Source: an uncultured Oscillospiraceae bacterium (GTDB lineage Bacteria; Bacillota; Clostridia; Oscillospirales; Ruminococcaceae). From it: a stretch of 7,940 bases of DNA. The first letter of the stretch is position 1. Each line of letters starts with the position of its first letter. The stretch is taken from contig CAKSPH010000045.1 in NCBI GenBank assembly GCA_934481355.1, positions 1 to 7,940 on the forward strand, given 5' to 3'. Position numbers and translations under genes: made by a program. Of this stretch, positions 1-5,910 are shown in pieces. Below the pieces are notes generated by a model that saw only the letters and a list, made by a program, of their open reading frames with translations, had not been told where the DNA came from and did no database searches.

Positions 1-1
1 T

Positions 2-41
2 GTCAAACCTTGAAATACATACAGTATTACTGCGGTTTGAC
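2..41. repeat. nested inverted repeat at left edge
   Basis: A perfect 8-bp inverted repeat, GTCAAACC (2-9) and GGTTTGAC (34-41), encloses a second one, AATAC (14-18) and GTATT (24-28). As RNA this would form a two-tier hairpin with an internal loop. No T-run follows, so it is not a typical terminator. It may be the end of a leader or an operator belonging to sequence outside the window. The rest of 1-124 shows no convincing promoter: TTGACT (37-42) has no -10 box at 16-18 bp. Confidence 0.4.
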
Positions 42-124
42 TCCTTGCATCTGATATAAGTCATGTACGAAATCTGCTCGTGTCCCGGTTTTTAGAGGTT
101 ACCTTATATAAAACGGAGGTAAAA

Positions 125-667
125 ATGGAACACACTAAGCTTTATCACCAAAAATCTCCCATGCCGCGCGAGAAATTCTCACAGCTATACGAAATCATGG
201 AGTACTCTTTCCCGCCGAATGAGCGCGGAAGCGAGAGCCTGCACTACTCTGAGCTGTCGCGGCCGGAATTCCGCTGCCTTTGCTTCGAACCTGACAATAT
301 TCCGCTGGCATTTCTGAATTACTACGAGTTCCCAGAAACCGAAACAATATTTGTCGAGCACTTTGCGGTTTCAGCTGAACTACGGGGACGCGGCACCGGC
401 TCAGCGATTATGGAGCACCTGAAACGCACGACTTCTCCATTTCTCATAGTGCTTGAAGTCGAACCGCCGGACGGTCCAACCGAGCGCAGACGAATTGATT
501 TTTACAAGCGGCTGGGATTCCATTTGAATAACGGCGAATATTTTCAGCCGGAATTTTACGGAAAATCCCCGGCGATCCCACTGAAGCTGATGACCACGCG
601 CGAACTCAGCGAAAGGGATTTTTCGGAGCTTGCCCGATTTATACACAAGCGCGTTTACAAAAAATAA
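125..667 (+). CDS. GNAT-family N-acetyltransferase
   Basis: This 180-residue protein is probably a soluble acetyl-CoA-dependent acetyltransferase of unknown substrate. The acetyl-CoA binding motif A is clear around residues 78-100: a beta strand (VEHFAV) and then the pyrophosphate-binding turn RGRGTG (87-92) and a helix. The motif B-like segment RRIDFYKRLGF lies at 122-132, as in many GNATs where a Tyr near FY(K/E)xLGF helps protonate CoA. The length is normal for a single-domain GNAT. I chose the ATG at 125 because GGAGGT (115-120) sits just upstream. The frame is open back to 80, but that start has no ribosome binding site. The N-terminal 60 residues, where the acceptor would bind, give no clue to substrate. 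It stands alone, followed by a hairpin before the TSUP pair. The family call is secure; the function is unknown. Confidence 0.88.
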   Translation: MEHTKLYHQKSPMPREKFSQLYEIMEYSFPPNERGSESLHYSELSRPEFRCLCFEPDNIPLAFLNYYEFPETETIFVEHFAVSAELRGRGTGSAIMEHLKRTTSPFLIVLEVEPPDGPTERRRIDFYKRLGFHLNNGEYFQPEFYGKSPAIPLKLMTTRELSERDFSELARFIHKRVYKK

Positions 668-703
668 AACCGGAAAAACATACCGCTGTACATATAAAAT
701 AAT

Positions 704-742
704 CCCGGCAGTTCTGCAAAGAATAATGCCGGGTGATTTATT
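704..742 (+). terminator. hairpin after GNAT gene, overlapping next gene's start
   Basis: CCCGGCA (704-710) and TGCCGGG (727-733) form a perfect 7-bp stem with a 16-nt loop, followed by TGATTTATTT. The shape and tail match the other + strand terminators in this window. The right arm also overlaps the only plausible ribosome binding site of the next gene (GGGTGA, 731-736). It may therefore end transcription, limit translation, or both. Confidence 0.5.
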
Positions 743-1113
743 TGAAACGTTTTTTTGAAGGAGTTCTCTGCGGACTTCTGAACGGGTTTTTCGGGAGCGG
801 CGGCGGGGTCGCGGCAGTCCCTATTCTTGAACACGAGCTCCGGAAAAGCTCCGCTGAAATTCCTCCTGAGGAACTGACGCGGCGCGCCCACGCAAATTCC
901 GTTGCTGTGATTTTCGCGCTGAGCCTTACGGCGGCGGCAGCGTACATTTTCAGCGGCTCGATAGATTTTTCTGCGGCGTGGGGATACATTCCAGCCGGCG
1001 CGGCCGGGGCGCTCGCTGGATCCCTGTTTCTGAGGAAAATACGCGCGTCGTGGCTCCAGAGACTGTTCGGAGCGCTTATCTGCGCCGCCGCAGTGAGGAC
1101 CATGCTGACATGA
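742..1113 (+). CDS. half-length TauE/SafE (TSUP) transporter, subunit A
   Basis: This 123-residue hydrophobic protein corresponds to one four-helix repeat of the TSUP family (sulfite, organosulfonate and similar anion exporters), whose usual members have two repeats and about 250 residues. The hallmark glycine-rich loop is near the N-terminus (GFFGSGGG, about 15-22), followed by VPIL. Hydrophobic segments lie near 5-30, 50-70, 80-96 and 104-120, with the RRAHANSVAVI stretch (47-57) typical of the first half. I prefer the TTG start at 742, 5 nt after GGGTGA. GTG at 733 is the alternative and would add three residues, but it lies inside a hairpin arm. The stop overlaps the start of subunit B by 4 nt (ATGA), which implies translational coupling and fixed stoichiometry. 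The substrate cannot be read from the sequence. Confidence 0.8.
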   Translation: MKRFFEGVLCGLLNGFFGSGGGVAAVPILEHELRKSSAEIPPEELTRRAHANSVAVIFALSLTAAAAYIFSGSIDFSAAWGYIPAGAAGALAGSLFLRKIRASWLQRLFGALICAAAVRTMLT

Positions 1114-1502
1114 TGGAATTTATCGTCGGAGCACTGTCCGGAATAATAGCTTCTATGGGGCTTGGCGGCGGTTTTGTCCTGCTTGTCTGGCTGACGCTCT
1201 TTCAGGACGTGCCACAGCGTACCGCACAGGGAATAAACCTGCTGTTTTTTCTGCCCATTGCACTCATCTCGATCATATTGCACAGCCGCGCAAAGCTCAT
1301 AGACAAAAAGCTGGTCTTAAGACTTATCCCCGGCGGCATCATCGGAGCGGTTCTGGGTACCATCGGCTCTCAGGCGCTCGGAAATGAACTTCTGCGCAAA
1401 CTTTATGCAATATTTCTGCTTGCATTCGGGCTGCGTGAGCTTTTCAGGAAATCTCCTGTCCAAAACTATGAAACAAATACCAAAAATCCCCGCTCGCAAT
1501 GA
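1110..1502 (+). CDS. half-length TauE/SafE (TSUP) transporter, subunit B
   Basis: This 130-residue membrane protein is again a single four-helix TSUP repeat. It carries its own glycine-rich signature (GIIASMGLGGG, 11-21) and the AQGINLLFFLP stretch (39-49) characteristic of the other half of the family. Hydrophobic segments lie near 3-31, 42-57, 71-90 and 96-111, and the C-terminal tail (about 112-130) is polar. ATG 1110 overlaps the stop of subunit A, and GAGGA (1095-1099) lies 10 nt upstream. ATG 1113 is an equivalent alternative. The frame is open back to 978, but that would lie deep inside subunit A and lacks support. I infer that A and B pair to make one complete eight-helix transporter. 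The stop codon lies in the loop of the downstream terminator. Confidence 0.83.
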   Translation: MMEFIVGALSGIIASMGLGGGFVLLVWLTLFQDVPQRTAQGINLLFFLPIALISIILHSRAKLIDKKLVLRLIPGGIIGAVLGTIGSQALGNELLRKLYAIFLLAFGLRELFRKSPVQNYETNTKNPRSQ

Positions 1503-1519
1503 ACGGGGATCATTTATGC
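1486..1519 (+). terminator. terminator of the TSUP pair
   Basis: ATCCCCG (1486-1492) and CGGGGAT (1504-1510) form a 7-bp stem with an 11-nt loop, preceded by an A-run and followed by CATTTATG. The loop contains the TGA stop of TSUP subunit B (1500-1502). The tail is not a pure T-run but resembles the tails after the GNAT gene and pflA. Confidence 0.65.
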
Positions 1520-1844
1520 TCTCAGAAACGATTACCATACATATCTATAAAAAAAGAAAACGGACAAAACACGAAAAATTGTTTACTAGAATACAAATCA
1601 TTATATTCCGTTGATTTATTCAAATATTTGTTAAAATTTTATCAGGTTTTTATAAAAAATGATATATCTCTTATGATATAAGCTGAGGGCTAAAAAAACA
1701 TAATTTAAATAAATGAGATTTTTAATTACGATGTCTAATCTATTTTGGGAGCAGAAATACAATATATAGTGGTTTGATATAATTTACATAACTGTACATA
1801 CTAAAAAATAATGATTAATTTTTTATCAAAATCAGAAATTACTC
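1520..1844. other. AT-rich intergenic region upstream of pfl promoter
   Basis: No gene is supported here. Short open frames lack ribosome binding sites and protein-like composition. Small dyads occur: CAAATATTTG (1621-1630), CTTAT-GAT-ATAAG (1670-1682), and a direct repeat ATGATATA at 1659 and 1673. An extended -10-like TGATATAAT (1775-1783) has no good -35. A Rex-like sequence, TTGTTAA-N4-TTATCAG (1628-1645), matches the left half of the known consensus TTGTTAA-N4-TTAACAA fully and the right half at 5 of 7 positions. It lies about 200 bp upstream of the pfl promoter. Confidence 0.4.
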
Positions 1845-1873
1845 TTGACTTTATAACTTGTATATGTTATAAT
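1845..1873 (+). promoter_or_regulatory. pflB promoter with internal dyad
   Basis: The -35 box TTGACT (1845-1850) is separated by exactly 17 bp from a consensus -10 TATAAT (1868-1873), with an extended-10 TG at 1865-1866. Transcription should begin near 1880, leaving a leader of about 140 nt. A perfect 7-bp inverted repeat, TTATAAC (1851-1857) and GTTATAA (1866-1872), fills the spacer and overlaps the -10. It could serve as a repressor operator. Confidence 0.85.
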
Positions 1874-1879
1874 GTTGAC

Positions 1880-2005
1880 AGGTTGGAAGACCAACATAGG
1901 GCGTACATCAGTGTCGGTTCCAAAAAGTGGAATAAACCTGAAAAAACTAGCGGTAGTTTTCCTGCGTTAGTCCATGCTGACCACAATTGTACCCGCAAAA
2001 TTTAT
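1880..2005 (+). promoter_or_regulatory. structured 5' leader of pflB
   Basis: The leader can form consecutive hairpins: GTTGG/CCAAC (1882-1886 with 1891-1895, loop AAGA), TTCCA/TGGAA (1918-1922 with 1928-1932) and AAAACTA/TAGTTTT (1943-1949 with 1954-1960, loop GCGG). The last two sit inside possible long-range pairings: TGT-c-GGT (1912-1918) with ACCACA (1980-1985), and GTAC (1903-1906) with GTAC (1989-1992). Base 1918 cannot be in both of its pairings at once. The closed domain ends about 10 nt before the ribosome binding site. I do not recognise a known riboswitch class. The folding is by eye. Confidence 0.45.
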
Positions 2006-2021
2006 GGAGGTATTTAGAAAG

Positions 2022-4277
2022 ATGGCAAAAAACTTCGAACAATGGAAAGGCTTCAAAGGCGACATCTGGCGTGAAGAGATCAACACACGCGACTTCATTC
2101 AGAACAACTACACACCTTACGATGGGGACGAGTCCTTCCTCGCAGGTCCTGCAGATTCCACAAACAAGCTCTGGGGCAAGGTTCAGCAGCTCCAGAAGGA
2201 AGAGCGCGCTAAGGGCGGCGTTCTGGATATGGATACACACATCGTTTCCGGTATCACTTCCCACGAGGCCGGCTACATTGACCCTGAGATGAAGGATCTT
2301 GAGAAGATCGTTGGTCTCCAGACCGACAAGCCCCTCAAGAGAGCTTTCATGCCCTACGGCGGTATCAAGATGGCTGAAGAGGCTTGCACAACTTATGGCT
2401 ACACACCTGATCCTGAGCTGCACAAGATCTTCACAGAATACCACAAGACTCACAACCAGGGCGTATTCGACGCTTATACACCTGAGATGCGCGCTGTAAG
2501 AAAGAACAAGATCATCACCGGTCTTCCCGATACTTACGGCCGTGGCCGTATCGTAGGCGACTACAGAAGAATCGCTCTTTACGGTATCGACAGACTGGTT
2601 GAGGCTAAGCAGTATGACCTCGCTAACTGCGGCAACGGTAAGATGAGAGATTCCGTTATCCGTCAGCGCGAGGAACTGGCTGACCAGATACGCGCACTCA
2701 AGCAGATGAAGGTTATGGCTGCTTCCTATGGCTGCGATATCTCCAAGCCTGCCGCTAACGCACGCGAGGCTGTTCAGTGGACATACTTCGGCTATCTGGC
2801 TGCTATCAAGACCCAGAACGGCGCTGCAATGTCCATCGGCCGTATCTCCACATTCCTTGATATCTATATCAAGCGCGACCTCGACAACGGCACTCTTACC
2901 GAGGCTGAGGCACAGGAGCTCATCGACCACCTCGTTCTGAAGCTCAGAATGGTTAAGTTCGCTCGTATTCCTTCCTACAACGAGCTGTTCTCCGGCGATC
3001 CGGTATGGGCAACTCTGTCCATCGGCGGTAAGGGTCAGGATGGTCGTTCCATGGTTACAAAGAACGACTTCCGTTTCCTCCACACCCTCGAGAACATGGG
3101 TCCGTCCCCGGAGCCGAACATGACAGTTCTGTACTGCGACAAGCTGCCTGATACATTCAAGCGCTATGCAGCAGCTATCTCCGTTCGTACCTCCTCTGTT
3201 CAGTACGAGAACGATGACGTTATGCGTCCTGTATGGGGCGACGATTACTCCATCTGCTGCTGCGTATCCGCAACACAGACCGGTAAGGAAATGCAGTTCT
3301 TCGGCGCTCGTGCAAACCTCGCCAAGTGCCTGATGTACGCTATCAACGGCGGTATCGACGCTAAGACAAAGGCTCAGGTTGGTCCTGCTTACAGACCTAT
3401 CACATCTGAATACCTTGATTATGATGAGGTTATGCAGAAGTACGACACTATGATGACATGGCTTGCTTCCATCTATGTACACACCCTGAACCTTATCCAC
3501 TATATGCACGATAAGTACAACTACGAGGCTGCTGAGATGGCCCTTATCGATACCAACGTAAGACGTACATTCGCAACTGGTATCGCTGGCTTCTCCCACG
3601 TTGTTGACTCTCTGTCCGCTATCAAGTACGCTAAGGTTAAGTGCATCCGTGACGAAGACGGTATCGTTACAGACTTCGAGATCGAGGGCGACTTCCCCCG
3701 CTACGGCAACGACGATGACCGTGCTGATGATATCGCTGTATGGCTGCTCGGCACATTCCTCAAGAAGCTGAAGCAGTGCCACACCTACCGTGATTCTGAG
3801 GCTACAACTTCTATCCTCACCATCACCTCCAACGTTGTATACGGTAAGGCTACTTCCGCTCTGCCTGACGGCCGTAAGGCTGGCGAGCCCCTCTCTCCTG
3901 GTGCTAACCCCTGCTACGGTGCAGAGAAGAACGGTCTGCTTGCTTCCCTCAACTCCGTTGCCAAGCTTCCTTATGAGTGGGCTCTGGACGGTATCTCCAA
4001 CACCCAGACAATCAACCCTGACGCACTCGGTCACAACGAGGAAGAGCGCGTAACCAACCTCGTTAACGTACTTGACGGTTACTTCGACAAGGGTGCGCAC
4101 CACCTCAACGTTAACGTATTCGGCAAGGAAAAGCTCATCGACGCTATGGAGCACCCTGAGAAGGAAGAGTATGCTAACTTCACTATCCGCGTATCCGGTT
4201 ATGCAGTTAAGTTCATCGACCTGACCAGAGAGCAGCAGCTCGACGTTATCGCAAGAACCTGCCACGATCATATGTAA
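2022..4277 (+). CDS. pflB: formate C-acetyltransferase (pyruvate formate-lyase)
   Basis: This 751-residue cytosolic glycyl-radical enzyme converts pyruvate and CoA to acetyl-CoA and formate, the main anaerobic route from pyruvate in mixed-acid fermenters. The active-site cysteine pair (Cys418-Cys419 in E. coli) is at 413-414, within [20 protein letters not shown], so there is an extra Cys at 412. The C-terminal glycyl-radical motif RVSGYAVKF places the radical glycine at 726, 25 residues from the end, as in E. coli PFL. The length matches the family. ATG 2022 follows GGAGGT (2006-2011) by 10 nt; an in-frame ATG at 1974 has no ribosome binding site. Codon use is strongly biased: TTA, CTA and TCA are absent from the reading frame, which suggests high expression. 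It has a strong promoter and a structured leader, and is followed by pflA. The radical form is destroyed by oxygen. Confidence 0.97.
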   Translation: MAKNFEQWKGFKGDIWREEINTRDFIQNNYTPYDGDESFLAGPADSTNKLWGKVQQLQKEERAKGGVLDMDTHIVSGITSHEAGYIDPEMKDLEKIVGLQTDKPLKRAFMPYGGIKMAEEACTTYGYTPDPELHKIFTEYHKTHNQGVFDAYTPEMRAVRKNKIITGLPDTYGRGRIVGDYRRIALYGIDRLVEAKQYDLANCGNGKMRDSVIRQREELADQIRALKQMKVMAASYGCDISKPAANAREAVQWTYFGYLAAIKTQNGAAMSIGRISTFLDIYIKRDLDNGTLTEAEAQELIDHLVLKLRMVKFARIPSYNELFSGDPVWATLSIGGKGQDGRSMVTKNDFRFLHTLENMGPSPEPNMTVLYCDKLPDTFKRYAAAISVRTSSVQYENDDVMRPVWGDDYSICCCVSATQTGKEMQFFGARANLAKCLMYAINGGIDAKTKAQVGPAYRPITSEYLDYDEVMQKYDTMMTWLASIYVHTLNLIHYMHDKYNYEAAEMALIDTNVRRTFATGIAGFSHVVDSLSAIKYAKVKCIRDEDGIVTDFEIEGDFPRYGNDDDRADDIAVWLLGTFLKKLKQCHTYRDSEATTSILTITSNVVYGKATSALPDGRKAGEPLSPGANPCYGAEKNGLLASLNSVAKLPYEWALDGISNTQTINPDALGHNEEERVTNLVNVLDGYFDKGAHHLNVNVFGKEKLIDAMEHPEKEEYANFTIRVSGYAVKFIDLTREQQLDVIARTCHDHM

Positions 4278-4301
4278 TTTAATTACAACGGCATAAATAA
4301 A

Positions 4302-4336
4302 GGACAGCGTCGTGATGAGCGGCGCTGTTCTTATAT
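4302..4336 (+). terminator. intergenic hairpin between pflB and pflA (attenuator?)
   Basis: GGACAGCGTCG (4302-4312) pairs with CGGCGCTGTTC (4320-4330) over 11 bp with two G-U pairs and a 7-nt loop. The stem extends by two A-T pairs (4300-4301 with 4331-4332). The tail TTATATA is only moderately U-rich, so partial termination or a processing and stability element is more likely than a full stop. pflA begins 17 nt after the extended stem. Confidence 0.6.
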
Positions 4337-4353
4337 ACAGTATAGGAGGAACT

Positions 4354-5115
4354 ATGAGCGAGATCAAGGGAAGAATCCACTCCACAGAGAGCTTCGGCGC
4401 CGCAGACGGTCCAGGCGTAAGATTCATCGTATTTGTGCAGGGCTGCCGTATGCGCTGCCGCTACTGCCACAATCCCGACACCTGGAGCATGGAAGGCGAT
4501 GACACCACAGTTGAAATGACACCTGAGGAAATCCTCAAAAAGGCATACCGCTACAAGAGCTACTGGAAAAACGAGGGCGGGCTCACCGTCAGCGGCGGCG
4601 AGCCGCTTCTCCAGATAGATTTTCTGCTGGAGCTGTTCAGGCAGGCGAAGGCTGACGGAGTCAGCACCTGCATAGACACTGCCGGAAATCCTTTCACCCG
4701 CGAGGAGCCGTTCTTCTCCAAGTTCGAGGAGCTTATGAAATACACTGACCTGCTTCTTCTCGACCTTAAGGAGATCGACCCGGAGCGCCACAAGAACATC
4801 ACCGGATTTGACAACTCGAATATTCTTGATATGGCGCGCTATCTCAGCGATATCGGCAAGCCGGTCTGGATACGTCATGTGCTGGTTCCCGGTCTCTCCG
4901 ACTTTGACGAGGATCTCGACAAGCTCAGCGATTTCATCAGGACGCTGAAGAACGTCCAGAAGGTGGAGGTGCTCCCCTACCACACCCTCGGAAAATTCAA
5001 GTGGGAAAATCTCGGCATAAACTACTCCCTTGAGGACACGAATCCTCCGTCAGCCGACCGCGTTGACAACGCACAGAAGAAGCTCGGCGCTGGAAAATAT
5101 GCCTGTCAGAAGTAA
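4354..5115 (+). CDS. pflA: pyruvate formate-lyase-activating enzyme (radical SAM)
   Basis: This 253-residue enzyme uses a [4Fe-4S] cluster and S-adenosylmethionine to make a 5'-deoxyadenosyl radical, which abstracts hydrogen from the PflB radical glycine. The cluster motif CxxxCxxC is Cys31, Cys35 and Cys38 (GCRMRCRYCHNPDTW), and the SAM-binding GGE is at 81-83 (SGGEPLLQ). The N-terminal stretch ESFGAADGPGVRF (12-24) is typical of PflA. The length and the position immediately after pflB settle the identity over other glycyl-radical activases. ATG 4354 is preceded by TAGGAGGA with normal spacing; the frame is open from 4312, but that start falls inside the intergenic hairpin. It probably depends on read-through from the pflB promoter, since no promoter is evident in the 76-nt gap. 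A strong terminator follows. Confidence 0.96.
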   Translation: MSEIKGRIHSTESFGAADGPGVRFIVFVQGCRMRCRYCHNPDTWSMEGDDTTVEMTPEEILKKAYRYKSYWKNEGGLTVSGGEPLLQIDFLLELFRQAKADGVSTCIDTAGNPFTREEPFFSKFEELMKYTDLLLLDLKEIDPERHKNITGFDNSNILDMARYLSDIGKPVWIRHVLVPGLSDFDEDLDKLSDFIRTLKNVQKVEVLPYHTLGKFKWENLGINYSLEDTNPPSADRVDNAQKKLGAGKYACQK

Positions 5116-5127
5116 TCAATAACGCAA

Positions 5128-5165
5128 ATCCCCCGGCATCTTTCGGTGCCGGGGGATCATTTATT
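5128..5165 (+). terminator. terminator after pflA, probably shared with hsp20
   Basis: ATCCCCCGGCA (5128-5138) and TGCCGGGGGAT (5147-5157) form a perfect 11-bp GC-rich stem with an 8-nt loop, followed by CATTTATT. It lies between the convergent pflA (+) and hsp20 (-) genes. Read on the minus strand it is followed by TTGCGTTATT, so it may act in both directions, although neither tail is a strong T-run. Confidence 0.8.
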
Positions 5166-5190
5166 CAGGCGTCATTTCATTCAGCTTTTA

Positions 5191-5601
5191 TCAGCCGATC
5201 GCGATGTACTTGTTTTCCTTCTGCGGGAGAGCTTCCTTCTTCGGAACGGTCAGCTTCAAAGTGCCGTTTTCGAATTTGGCGGAGATATCCTCCTCGGTAA
5301 CAGCGTCGCCTACATAGAAGCTTCTGCTGCAGCTGCCGGAATAACGCTCACGGCATACATACTTGCCGTCCTTGTCCTTTTCGTCCCTAGACTCGCTGTT
5401 CTCAGCGCTGATGGTCAGGTAGCCGTCGTTAAGCTCTGCCCTGATGTCCTCTTTCTTGACGCCGGGCAGGTCAACTGTCAGCTCGAACGCGTTTTCTGTC
5501 TCCTTTATATCGGTCTTCATCATGTTGGACTCTGTTCTCGTAAAGAACGGTGTACCAAAGAAATCGTCAAATACATTGTTTCTGATGCTGGGCATTAACA
5601 T
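5191..5601 (-). CDS. small heat-shock protein, Hsp20/alpha-crystallin family
   Basis: This 136-residue ATP-independent holdase chaperone binds unfolding proteins in the cytoplasm and forms oligomers. The alpha-crystallin domain spans about 28-122, starting at MKTDIKETENAFELTVDLPG and ending with the family signature AKFENGTLKLTVPKK (108-122). The C-terminal IxI motif used for oligomer assembly is present as IAI (133-135). The length is normal for bacterial Hsp20. ATG at 5601-5599 follows AAAGGAG with 9-nt spacing; an ATG two codons later is less well placed. The gene has its own promoter with a CIRCE operator, so HrcA repression is likely, and a leader of about 105 nt. It converges with pflA. 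Clostridial relatives are often called hsp18; I leave the symbol blank because naming varies. Confidence 0.95.
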   Translation of the reverse strand: MLMPSIRNNVFDDFFGTPFFTRTESNMMKTDIKETENAFELTVDLPGVKKEDIRAELNDGYLTISAENSESRDEKDKDGKYVCRERYSGSCSRSFYVGDAVTEEDISAKFENGTLKLTVPKKEALPQKENKYIAIG

Positions 5602-5658
5602 AAGTCATTACTCCTTTCGCAGGTTCTTGGGTCTGCGCTTAAAATTTATTTAAATTCC

Positions 5659-5701
5659 GGGAACTGTTCCCTGATGTGTTTTCCTCATTTCCCTGTTCCC
5701 T
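5659..5701 (-). repeat. palindrome and direct repeat in hsp20 leader
   Basis: GGGAACTGTTCCC (5659-5671) is a perfect palindrome around one central base. The 9-mer CTGTTCCCT occurs at 5664-5672 and again at 5693-5701. Both fall within the transcribed leader of hsp20. A second weak stem, CGCAG/CTGCG (5618-5622 with 5633-5637), lies directly upstream of the ribosome binding site. The role is unknown. Confidence 0.4.
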
Positions 5702-5714
5702 TCGTTCTGATTAT

Positions 5715-5743
5715 AGTATAGCACAACTTTTTAGCACTGTCAA
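5715..5743 (-). promoter_or_regulatory. hsp20 promoter
   Basis: Read on the minus strand, a perfect -35 TTGACA (5743-5738) is followed after 17 bp by -10 TATACT (5720-5715). Transcription should start near 5708. The -35 box is embedded in the CIRCE element, so operator binding would exclude RNA polymerase. Confidence 0.85.
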
Positions 5744-5757
5744 TAGGAGAGTGCTAA
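5731..5757. promoter_or_regulatory. CIRCE element (HrcA operator)
   Basis: TTAGCACTG (5731-5739), 9 bases, then GAGTGCTAA (5749-5757) match the known CIRCE consensus TTAGCACTC-N9-GAGTGCTAA at 17 of 18 positions with the exact spacing. It overlaps the -35 of the hsp20 promoter. HrcA, which is known to bind CIRCE and to need GroEL for activity, is the likely repressor. No hrcA gene is in the window. Confidence 0.93.
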
Positions 5758-5830
5758 TTTTCCTATAAATGTCACAAAAAACACATACTTTTCACATTAT
5801 TGTTATTAATTTTGCTTTCATTTTTTAAAG

Positions 5831-5900
5831 AAATGGCTATACATAGCCGTTTGTACAAATTTGAAACATCTGGTTTAAATAGCTTTTTTCAATTGCTATT
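5831..5900. repeat. cluster of dyads upstream of the tetR promoter
   Basis: Three inverted repeats lie close together: GGCTAT-AC-ATAGCC (5835-5848), the perfect palindrome TTTGTACAAA (5850-5859), and AATAGC-N11-GCTATT (5878-5883 with 5895-5900). The pentamer GCTAT/ATAGC recurs in the first and third, and GCTAT also runs into the tetR -10 box (5932-5936). They lie between two divergent promoters and may be regulator binding sites. The stretch 5758-5830 is AT-rich with nothing recognisable. Confidence 0.4.
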
Positions 5901-5910
5901 ATAATTATTA

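Noticed and set aside
37..60. Promoter for the GNAT gene using TTGACT (37-42) and TATAAG (55-60).
   Set aside because: The spacing is only 12 bp, and no alternative -10 lies at 16-18 bp.
978..1109. An upstream extension of TSUP subunit B giving 174 residues.
   Set aside because: The added residues are arginine-rich, lie out of frame inside subunit A and resemble no TSUP N-terminus. The ATG at 1110 with the ATGA overlap fits far better.
1880..2021. ZTP (pfl motif) riboswitch in the pflB leader.
   Set aside because: The leader has a GUGGAAUAAACC stretch reminiscent of that class, but I cannot find the conserved GACUGGCG or CCGCCUGGGC core elements.
1974..2021. Upstream in-frame start of pflB at ATG 1974, or ATG 2004.
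   Set aside because: Neither has a ribosome binding site. GGAGGT at 2006-2011 serves the ATG at 2022, which gives the usual PFL N-terminus and length.
1947..4427. Open reading frame of 826 codons antisense to pflB.
   Set aside because: It is exactly in register with pflB codons. In that register antisense stops arise only from sense TTA, CTA or TCA, which highly biased pflB avoids. The predicted product has no recognisable domain and the frame has no ribosome binding site of its own.
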